Positions 1-5,245 of a stretch of 5,800 nt of DNA are shown piece by piece. Numbering within the stretch: the stretch's first letter is position 1; the number at the start of each line of letters is the position of its first letter. The stretch comes from an uncultured Candidatus Altimarinota bacterium (GTDB lineage Bacteria > Patescibacteriota > Gracilibacteria > UBA4473): contig CALIGR010000129.1 of assembly GCA_938021445.1 (NCBI GenBank), forward strand, positions 1 through 5,800, given 5' to 3'. The position numbers and the translations under genes were made by a program. The notes under the pieces are model-generated. The model ran no database searches. It was not told the DNA's origin and was given only the letters and a program-made list of their open reading frames with translations.

Positions 1-39
1 TAATTTGAATTTAAGCTAAACTTCATCAAAATAAAGAAC

Positions 40-1317
40 GTGCACAAAAAAACACTTTTTTTTCTATCATTGATCTTGAGCTTTTTGAGCTTGAGTGCTT
101 CTGCACAATGGCTCACCGAAGGGGTTATAAAGGTCCAAAATGGAAAAATAGTAGAATCCGGCGTCTTGGCTGACAGTAAAGGGAAGATCTATCTAGAGTT
201 TCTCAAAGACCAAACCGTTGCGAATAAAGCCGACAAGACCGCTTTTTCTGGTGAATTACTACCACCTGTAATCATAGAGTCTCCTATCAAAGCTCCTCGG
301 GCCCGTATGCGAGAAATCAGCAGCTTTGATCTGATCACTTCAGATGACTCAGACATTAACTTCATCGACTCGAGGAGTCTTATCCGCTCAAGAAATAGGC
401 TCCGAGTCAGTTTATCTGAAGAAACACTCAAAAATGATAGTGGGGTTTTGCTGCTCACTCGAATGTTTCTCAATGAAAACATAAGCAGACCAGCCCTCTG
501 GCATCTAGTTGATCCAAAGAACCAAGATCACCAAAAACGCTGGAAGCGAATCGGAGGGAAGCTCGAAAACTCTCCAGAACCAGATGTGAAAATTTTCTCA
601 GCCACTATTTTTGCTTCAGGGATGTACACGATCTGGGACGAAGATCCATTGCCTGAAAGTACTCCTTATTGGACAGACCCGGTTAATATTGAGCCAGCGC
701 TCGTATCCCCAACTCCCAGTGTAGAACCAAGACCGGCTGATCCAGAACCGGAGGCAACTAAAACCAGCGCTGAAGACTCAGAAGTGCAAACAAACAGTGA
801 TGACAGTCCAAGGCCAAGATCCAGTGCATCAAAATCAAGTTCTGATACGAATACCTTCGATGCTAGCACTGAAGTCCCAGCCGTAGATGATAGCTTTAGC
901 TTCAAAAACTTTAGTTTTAACGATGAAGGCAAAACTATCTTTTCAGGCCTCGAGGTTCCAAGTATCCCGGACACAGGAAACAGTAAAGTAGACACCGTCA
1001 TCCCCGCTATAATTGAGAATACCAAAAACCAGCTCAATAAAGACCTAGCCGCCGGAAGCAATCTCATCAAAACCACTTTAGGAGAGACCATTGGCGATAC
1101 GACCGAGATCAGAAGTAGCGCTGGCAGCTTCTCTGACAGCTTTCTCGATACTATCGAAAAAGAGACTCAGTTTATCGACCTGCAGGACTATCCAGAAGGG
1201 ACCGAGCTCTTACCAGAAGCAGGAAATAAAACTCAGTTCAACTTTCCTTGGGCTTTCCTGGTTTTACTACTCTCTATCGGTGGGAGTATATACTTCGCCA
1301 GTAGTAGACGTTACTAA
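40..1317 (+). CDS. Secreted, C-terminally membrane-anchored surface protein of unknown function
   Basis: A 425-residue protein starting at GTG. This start is chosen because it gives a complete signal peptide: basic K3-K4, a hydrophobic core at about 5-18, then A20-S21-A22 before Q23, a good signal peptidase I site. Residues 23 to about 202 look like a folded extracellular region, ending in the segment GMYTIWDEDP (194-203). Residues 203 to about 290 are a Pro/Ser/Glu/Asp-rich, low-complexity linker of the wall-spanning or stalk type. Residues about 300-385 are polar and probably partly helical. The C-terminus has LPEAG (391-395), a hydrophobic segment at about 402-420 and a short basic tail RRY. 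That order resembles a sortase sorting signal with a non-canonical motif; simple membrane anchoring is equally possible. IPDTG also occurs internally at 309-313. I do not recognise the family. The stop overlaps that of the convergent gene, and no terminator follows. Upstream bases 1-39 show no clear promoter or ribosome binding site. Export and anchoring are well supported; function is unknown. Confidence 0.85.
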   Translation: MHKKTLFFLSLILSFLSLSASAQWLTEGVIKVQNGKIVESGVLADSKGKIYLEFLKDQTVANKADKTAFSGELLPPVIIESPIKAPRARMREISSFDLITSDDSDINFIDSRSLIRSRNRLRVSLSEETLKNDSGVLLLTRMFLNENISRPALWHLVDPKNQDHQKRWKRIGGKLENSPEPDVKIFSATIFASGMYTIWDEDPLPESTPYWTDPVNIEPALVSPTPSVEPRPADPEPEATKTSAEDSEVQTNSDDSPRPRSSASKSSSDTNTFDASTEVPAVDDSFSFKNFSFNDEGKTIFSGLEVPSIPDTGNSKVDTVIPAIIENTKNQLNKDLAAGSNLIKTTLGETIGDTTEIRSSAGSFSDSFLDTIEKETQFIDLQDYPEGTELLPEAGNKTQFNFPWAFLVLLLSIGGSIYFASSRRY

Positions 1318-1967
1318 AGTCTTGGATCAGGTGCAAACCCAGCTACATCAATAATTTGCTGGGGAATTCCGTAAAAAGTAAGCCCTAATTTTTCACACCA
1401 GTCTTTAGCCATCACTGGATTGTAGCATAATTGAGTTTTTGGATATGCGGACATCCGATCAAATTCATCTAAAAGCGGAGGCTTTTCTACTAAATACTCT
1501 TTTAGTGCATGTAACAAGGTTTCTTCAGCTTCAGCATGGCTCGAAAAACTAAAAGACTCACCTCCTGCATACCTTTGCCTTGAGATAGGAGCATAGCCAC
1601 GCCTAATATAAAAAAGTACTAAATCTTCACCACCAACTGATTCTTCTATCGGTATTTGTGTAATGAAATCTAACCAATTTAACAAAACTGACGCCAACAC
1701 ACCTGGAGGCATCTCAGGAGAAAGAGTTTCTGTAACTTTTAATCTGCGATGCAACCTACTCCCAATATCTCTGGCTTCTCCCAAAGTCTCATTAAAACCA
1801 GGACCAGCCGCTACTGAGCTATAACCAGACATTTCTCTACTTAAAACGATCAAAACATCGTTACTAGTAGCGAGATCAAGCGGAATAAAACTTGAACTTT
1901 GAGAATCAATCTCAGCTAAAATTAATTCTCGTCTCTCTGGTGTATAAATTTCATCAACATTTGACAT
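1314..1967 (-). CDS. Hypothetical soluble protein, 217 aa
   Basis: A 217-residue protein read leftwards from ATG (1965-1967) to TAG (1314-1316). It has no signal peptide or membrane segment, so it is probably cytoplasmic. I do not recognise a family. Composition is that of a normal globular acidic protein: an N-terminal region with a hydrophobic strand (DVLIVLS, about residues 38-44), a middle rich in Leu/Ile, and a C-terminal part with two cysteines (in QLCYNP and KDWCEKLG) close together. These could be structural or bind a metal, but no standard motif is complete. Arginine codons are mainly AGA/AGG (9 of 13, one CGA), unlike neighbouring pnp. It lies 94 bases after the pnp stop, beyond the pnp terminator, so it is probably transcribed separately. 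There is no Shine-Dalgarno sequence before the ATG. Its coding reality rests on the long open frame, ordinary composition and tight fit between neighbours. Confidence 0.72.
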   Translation of the reverse strand: MSNVDEIYTPERRELILAEIDSQSSSFIPLDLATSNDVLIVLSREMSGYSSVAAGPGFNETLGEARDIGSRLHRRLKVTETLSPEMPPGVLASVLLNWLDFITQIPIEESVGGEDLVLFYIRRGYAPISRQRYAGGESFSFSSHAEAEETLLHALKEYLVEKPPLLDEFDRMSAYPKTQLCYNPVMAKDWCEKLGLTFYGIPQQIIDVAGFAPDPRL

Positions 1968-1976
1968 AATACTGAC

Positions 1977-2004
1977 TTTGTATTTTAAAATAAAAAAAGC
2001 TCAA
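1977..2004 (-). promoter_or_regulatory. Possible promoter of the 217-aa hypothetical gene
   Basis: Read leftwards: TTGAGC (2004-1999, 4/6 match to TTGACA), a 16-base spacer and TACAAA (1982-1977, 4/6 match to TATAAT). Transcription would begin only a few bases before the ATG, giving a near-leaderless mRNA, in keeping with the missing ribosome binding site. The -35 element lies within the tail of the pnp terminator. The matches are weak and the region is AT-rich, so this is tentative. Confidence 0.28.
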
Positions 2005-2006
2005 CT

Positions 2007-2032
2007 AAAAAAGCCCACGGCAACCGTGAGCT
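2007..2032 (-). terminator. Rho-independent terminator of pnp
   Basis: On the minus strand, AGCTCACGG and CCGTGGGCT form a 9-bp stem (one G-U pair) around a TTG loop, followed directly by a run of T (2012-2007). It lies 29 bases beyond the pnp stop. The opposite strand has no T-run after the hairpin, so it works one way only. A second, alternative pairing exists: AAGAGCTC (2035-2028) with GAGCTTTT (2002-1995), followed by more T, giving a back-up structure. Confidence 0.85.
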
Positions 2033-2061
2033 CTTCAGAATAATTTAGAATTATAAGTTTA

Positions 2062-4167
2062 TTACACACCTTTGATCGTCAACTTCACTCGTCCTTGATT
2101 ATCAATGTCTTTTATTTTCACCGTCACCTTATCTCCTTCTGATAGGTGATCTGAAACATTTTCCACTCGTTCTTGGGCTATTTCTGAAACGTGAACCAGA
2201 CCATCTTTGCCTGGGACGTACTCAACAAAGGCTCCAAAGTCCATAATGGTCTTAACGGTACAGTCTTCAAATACATCCCCAATATCTGGTTTGTAGACTA
2301 GTTTTTCAATAGCTGATTTTGCTCCCGCAATACCATCTCTGAGTCCAGTGATAACCACCGTTCCATCATCCTCGATAGAAATATTTACATCATACTCAGC
2401 GGTTAGTCCTTGAATCGTTTCTCCCCCTTTCCCAATCACAACTCGAATCTCATCCTCTTCTACTTTCATCGTTTCGATGAGTGGCGCGTAAGGACTCATT
2501 TGTGTGCTTGGCTCTGAGATACAAGTCAGCATGTTTTTCAAAATTTCCGCTCGAGCCGTTTTGGCTTTTTTAAGCGCTTCCTCTAGAAGTGAAAGATCAA
2601 GACCTTTAATTTTTATATCAAGTTGCAGGCACGTGATAGACTCATTGTTTCCAGCGACTTTGAAGTCCATGTCTCCATCAAAATCCTCCAATCCTTGGAT
2701 ATCGGTTAGGATTCGATACTCACCATCATCCTGCATCAAAAGTCCCATCGCGATTCCGGCAATAGGCGCCTTAAGAGGCACTCCCCCATGCATCAACGCG
2801 AGCGTTGATCCACAAACTGAAGCCATCGAACTCGAGCCATTACAGCTCAACACTTCAGAAACAACTCGCATCGTATAAGCCCATCCTTCTTCTGCTGGAG
2901 GAATAACGTACTTAAGCGCTCTTTCAGCCAAAGCTCCATGTCCGACTTCTCGTCGTCCAGGCCCTCTAAGTGGTCGAGTTTCCCCCACTGAAAATGGTGG
3001 GAAATTATAGTGGTGCATATATCGTTGTTTGAATTCTGGACGATCGGTGTCCGGCACATGAAGTTCTTCATCAGGCCCACCAAGCGTCAGAATAGAAAGC
3101 ACTTGTGTCTCTCCTCGCTGGAAGAGCCCACAACCATGAACTCGATTAAGTACCCCCACTTCTGATTTAAGTTCTCGGATTTGGTCTGGAGCTCGTCCAT
3201 CGACTCGCTTCCCAGTACTAAAGACACGAGCTCTCATATTTTTAGCAAAAGCTTTCTCAAAGGCTGACATTAGGTCAGATTTTGTTATTTCTTCCGCCTC
3301 AATTTTTTCAGCACAAGCTTCTAGCATTTTTTCCTCTAAGACTTTCATCTTCTTTTTCACTTCTTTCTTTGTTTCTCCCCAAACGGCGGTTAGGTCATCT
3401 TCTGAAATTATCTGAGCCACAAGATTTGCGGCAACTTCGTAACTTTCCGAGTCAGAAGCGATCGTGGCTTCTTTCGCTTCTATATCAAAGTTTTTCAAAA
3501 ACGCATCTTGCGCTGCACAAATTTTCTTTACTTCTGCGTGAGCAAACTCAAGCGCTTTAATCATCGCCTCATCTGAGATCAGATTCGCCCCAGCTTCGAC
3601 CATCATGATCGCGTCAGAAGTCCCGGCGACTGTTAGGTCTAGTCCGTTCTTATCGAGCTGGTCATACGTTGGAAACGCAACCAAATTTCCGGCATCATCA
3701 TAACCAACATTGACTCCAGCGATTGATTCTTCAAAAGGAAGCCCTGCCAACTGAATCGCCATACTCGCCGCTGACATACAAAGGGCGGCTGGTGGTCGTT
3801 CACCATCGGTCTGAAGTTGTGTGCAGATAACCTGTACTTCATTTCGCATTCCCTTTGGGAACATTGGTCGAAGTGGACGATCCGTCATCCGTGAGGTAAG
3901 AACATCGCGATCACTTCGTCGTCCTTCTCGTTTGTTGATTCGAGAGTGCTTAAGTTTTCCAAGCGCGTAAGTCTTTGGCTCAAACTCAACAACCAGAGGG
4001 AAAAAATTCATTCCATCTCTAGCACCGCCCATCCCAACCGTAACCAGTAAGTTTTGATCACCCAAAGAAACCACGACAGCTCCTTCTGCTTGAAAAGCAT
4101 AACGCCCTGTTTCAAATTTCAACTCTGATTCCCCTACCGTAATCGATGTCTGTTTAATTTCTGACAT
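2062..4167 (-). CDS. pnp: Polyribonucleotide nucleotidyltransferase (PNPase)
   Basis: PNPase degrades RNA 3'-to-5' with phosphate, releasing nucleoside diphosphates, as a homotrimeric ring in the cytoplasm. All domains are present in 701 residues, a normal length. The first RNase PH-like domain (about 1-150) has FFPLVVEFEPKTYALGK (55-71) and REGRRSDRD (80-88). A charged all-helical linker spans about 240-310. The second, catalytic RNase PH domain (about 320-545) has HHYNFPPFSVGE (385-396), GPGRREVGHGALAERAL (402-418), the phosphate-binding NGSSSMASVCGS segment (443-454), and ILTDIQGLEDFDGDMDFK (486-503), where D489 and D495 match the E. coli catalytic aspartates D486 and D492. The KH domain (about 566-625) has IGKGG (578-582) and the S1 domain covers about 629-701. 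The protein ends at the S1 barrel with no extra tail. The ATG at 4167 gives a standard N-terminus; no Shine-Dalgarno precedes it, but an inverted repeat does. CGA encodes 22 of 33 arginines. It follows rpsO, with a terminator between. Confidence 0.99.
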   Translation of the reverse strand: MSEIKQTSITVGESELKFETGRYAFQAEGAVVVSLGDQNLLVTVGMGGARDGMNFFPLVVEFEPKTYALGKLKHSRINKREGRRSDRDVLTSRMTDRPLRPMFPKGMRNEVQVICTQLQTDGERPPAALCMSAASMAIQLAGLPFEESIAGVNVGYDDAGNLVAFPTYDQLDKNGLDLTVAGTSDAIMMVEAGANLISDEAMIKALEFAHAEVKKICAAQDAFLKNFDIEAKEATIASDSESYEVAANLVAQIISEDDLTAVWGETKKEVKKKMKVLEEKMLEACAEKIEAEEITKSDLMSAFEKAFAKNMRARVFSTGKRVDGRAPDQIRELKSEVGVLNRVHGCGLFQRGETQVLSILTLGGPDEELHVPDTDRPEFKQRYMHHYNFPPFSVGETRPLRGPGRREVGHGALAERALKYVIPPAEEGWAYTMRVVSEVLSCNGSSSMASVCGSTLALMHGGVPLKAPIAGIAMGLLMQDDGEYRILTDIQGLEDFDGDMDFKVAGNNESITCLQLDIKIKGLDLSLLEEALKKAKTARAEILKNMLTCISEPSTQMSPYAPLIETMKVEEDEIRVVIGKGGETIQGLTAEYDVNISIEDDGTVVITGLRDGIAGAKSAIEKLVYKPDIGDVFEDCTVKTIMDFGAFVEYVPGKDGLVHVSEIAQERVENVSDHLSEGDKVTVKIKDIDNQGRVKLTIKGV

Positions 4168-4168
4168 G

Positions 4169-4202
4169 TTTAGCGTATTAAAAAAATATAATAAACGCTA
4201 AA
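4169..4202 (-). repeat. Inverted repeat abutting the pnp start codon
   Basis: Perfect 8-bp arms TTTAGCGT (4169-4176) and ACGCTAAA (4195-4202) flank 18 very AT-rich bases. The inner arm ends one base before the pnp ATG. In RNA it would form a hairpin just ahead of the start codon. In DNA it could be an operator around TATTAT- and TATATT-like -10 elements in the loop, although I find no matching -35. PNPase in E. coli controls its own mRNA through a 5' stem-loop, so a role in autoregulation is plausible but inferred. Confidence 0.5.
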
Positions 4203-4229
4203 GAACCATAATAAGGAATTTTCCACTTG

Positions 4230-4246
4230 CCCGCCGATAGGCTGGG
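4230..4246 (-). other. Short GC-rich hairpin between rpsO and pnp
   Basis: Read leftwards, CCC-A-GCC TATC GGC-GGG folds into six G-C pairs with one bulged A and a four-base loop. It stands out in an otherwise AT-rich spacer. It lies just beyond the rpsO terminator, so it would be in the mRNA only when transcription reads through, or if a pnp promoter lies further upstream. It could protect or help process the pnp mRNA 5' end; this is inference from position. Confidence 0.35.
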
Positions 4247-4248
4247 TT

Positions 4249-4281
4249 AAAGAAAACGCCCGGTTATGATTCCCGAGCGTT
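4249..4281 (-). terminator. Rho-independent terminator of rpsO
   Basis: On the minus strand, AACGCTCGG and CCGGGCGTT form a 9-bp stem (one G-U pair) around a nine-base loop, followed by TTTTCTTT. It begins 11 bases after the rpsO stop. The C within the T-run and the large loop suggest it may be leaky, which would let some transcripts continue into pnp. Confidence 0.8.
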
Positions 4282-4292
4282 CTAAAGTTTTA

Positions 4293-4556
4293 CTATTTTC
4301 GAAGACCAAGGGCCTCAACAATACTCTTGTGAGACTTCTGATCGTTCATTTTGAGATAACGAAGAAGTTTTGATCGTCTTCCGACCATACCAATAAGACC
4401 TCGTCGTGAGTGCTTATCTTTTTTATGTGACTTAAGGTGCTCAGTGAGCGACGTGATTTTGTCCGTGAGGATTGCTATCTGTACAGGAGCGGATCCTGTG
4501 TCTTTTTTGTGAGATTGGTGCTTGGCTATCACCGCCTTTTTTTCTGCTTTCGCCAT
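4293..4556 (-). CDS. rpsO: 30S ribosomal protein S15
   Basis: S15 is a small helical protein that binds the central domain of 16S rRNA and helps build the 30S platform. The 87-residue product is close to the usual 89. Family signatures are clear: DTGSAPVQIAILT (19-31), ITSLTEHLKSHKKDKHSRRGL (34-54, including the HKKDKHSRRG rRNA-binding stretch), GRRSKLLRYLK (59-69) and the C-terminal ALGLRK. The C-terminal helix reads KSHKSIVEALG, where many homologues have a tyrosine-containing segment, a modest divergence. The start is ATG and the stop TAG. Four of six arginines are CGA. A promoter at 4589-4616 gives a predicted leader of about 25 bases, too short for the large pseudoknot used by E. coli S15 autoregulation; no Shine-Dalgarno is visible. 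A terminator follows directly, then pnp, the usual neighbour. Confidence 0.98.
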   Translation of the reverse strand: MAKAEKKAVIAKHQSHKKDTGSAPVQIAILTDKITSLTEHLKSHKKDKHSRRGLIGMVGRRSKLLRYLKMNDQKSHKSIVEALGLRK

Positions 4557-4577
4557 TGTTTTACCAGGTTATTAATT

Positions 4578-4591
4578 AATTCGATCGAATT
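4578..4591. repeat. 14-bp perfect palindrome at the rpsO promoter
   Basis: AATTCGATCGAATT is its own reverse complement over all 14 bases. It overlaps the last three bases of the predicted -10 box and covers the expected transcription start of rpsO. A second, 10-bp palindrome, ATTAATTAAT (4571-4580), partly overlaps it. The position suits a repressor operator. A role as a 5'-terminal RNA hairpin is less likely, because transcription probably starts within it. Confidence 0.55.
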
Positions 4592-4616
4592 TTAAAGTTA
4601 ATTTCAGCTTGGTCAA
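4589..4616 (-). promoter_or_regulatory. Sigma70-type promoter of rpsO
   Basis: Read leftwards: TTGACC (4616-4611, 5/6 match to the -35 consensus), a 16-base spacer, and TAAAAT (4594-4589, 5/6 match to the -10 consensus). Transcription should start near 4582, leaving a leader of about 25 bases. This is the best promoter match in the window, in the right place before a highly expressed gene. Confidence 0.7.
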
Positions 4617-4622
4617 AGTATT

Positions 4623-4643
4623 TTAGTGATTAAAATCCACTAA
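4623..4643. repeat. Inverted repeat between the 159-aa gene and the rpsO promoter
   Basis: TTAGTG (4623-4628) and CACTAA (4638-4643) are perfect 6-bp arms around nine AT-rich bases. The repeat lies ten bases after the stop of the 159-aa gene and just upstream of the rpsO -35 box. No T-run follows on the minus strand, so it is not a normal intrinsic terminator. It may be a weak 3'-end structure or a regulator site. Confidence 0.3.
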
Positions 4644-4652
4644 TAAAGTTAA

Positions 4653-5132
4653 CTAGGATTTTCTAATTAAAATTGGTTCCTCCGGAAAAACTAACTGAGT
4701 TGAAAGCCCTTCCACATCAGTTGGAAGCATATGGGACTCGTGCCAAAACTTTTGATTCGCTGGATCAACTTCACTCAATGGCGTATCTCCAACTGATAAA
4801 AGTCTTGTCACCTCCTGAGCAGCATCCGCATCATTAAATCTGAAGTGAGCAAAGCAATCAGCGCCATCTTCCATAGCCAAAAAACCTAAGTCTCGAATAA
4901 AAAATGCACCATCTTTAAATAAGGCATCGCCGGTCACATGAACAAGACCCTCACGAGTAGAATCAACAATCGGTTTTAGACCCGCAAAAACTAAACGGCG
5001 TCTACTTGGCTTCATAATACCAATCAATCGCCCAATAGGAGTCCTCTCATCCAAAGAGCCTATAGCCCTACAAACATCCCTTGCATTTGTTGAGTTATTG
5101 AAAATTCCCCGAGCTTGTGGCAGTGTTAGCAT
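4653..5132 (-). CDS. Hypothetical soluble protein, 159 aa
   Basis: A 159-residue protein, ATG (5130-5132) to TAG (4653-4655), with no signal peptide or membrane segment. I do not recognise the family. The sequence looks like a genuine mixed alpha/beta globular protein: a basic stretch KPSRRRLVFAGLKPIV (about residues 41-56), strand-like segments (GLVHVTGDALF, GAFFIRDLGFLAME), and a run CFAHFRFNDADAAQEVTRLL near residues 93-112. The basic stretch could contact nucleic acid, but there is no helix-turn-helix or zinc site to support that. Seven of 13 arginines are AGA/AGG and two are CGA, the same bias as the 217-aa orphan and opposite to rpsO and pnp. It has its own promoter, lacks a Shine-Dalgarno, and ends before the rpsO promoter. 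An out-of-frame ATG 13 bases upstream opens a three-codon frame (Met-Lys-Asn-stop). Confidence 0.72.
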   Translation of the reverse strand: MLTLPQARGIFNNSTNARDVCRAIGSLDERTPIGRLIGIMKPSRRRLVFAGLKPIVDSTREGLVHVTGDALFKDGAFFIRDLGFLAMEDGADCFAHFRFNDADAAQEVTRLLSVGDTPLSEVDPANQKFWHESHMLPTDVEGLSTQLVFPEEPILIRKS

Positions 5133-5158
5133 ATTAATTTTTCATAATGTTCTCACTT

Positions 5159-5187
5159 TCTATAGAACAAAAGAAAATAAATGTAAA
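5159..5187 (-). promoter_or_regulatory. Probable promoter of the 159-aa hypothetical gene
   Basis: Read leftwards: TTTACA (5187-5182, 5/6 match to -35), a 17-base spacer and TATAGA (5164-5159, 4/6 match to -10). The predicted start gives a leader of roughly 20-25 bases before the ATG at 5132. Spacing is optimal, but the surrounding spacer is very AT-rich, which raises the chance of a fortuitous match. Confidence 0.5.
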
Positions 5188-5245
5188 ATATATTTTCCAA
5201 ATAAATCAAATTGCTCCTATTTAATCATTTAGTAGTTTTAATGAA

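Noticed and set aside
1..39. A promoter or the end of an upstream gene
   Set aside because: The 39 bases are AT-rich with no good -35/-10 pair, and too short to judge an upstream frame.
666..1091. A 141-aa open frame on the minus strand inside the surface protein gene
   Set aside because: It mirrors the Pro/Ser/Asp-rich linker and the region after it, giving a Leu/Val/Ser-biased product. The plus-strand gene has a signal peptide and anchor and is clearly the real one.
1302..1316. A TAGTA/TACTA stem at the convergent junction as a shared terminator
   Set aside because: It is only 5 bp, AT-rich, with no adequate T-run on either strand.
1091..1354. An 87-aa plus-strand open frame across the junction of the first two genes
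   Set aside because: It overlaps the surface protein gene in another frame and the 217-aa gene antisense; its product has no recognisable features.
2504..3842. Several open frames of 67-124 aa antisense to, or out of frame with, pnp
   Set aside because: All lie within the unmistakable PNPase frame and have shadow-like composition.
4623..4643. The TTAGTG/CACTAA repeat as an intrinsic terminator of the 159-aa gene
   Set aside because: The stem is short and the minus strand continues with AAAATAC rather than a T-run. It is kept only as an inverted repeat.
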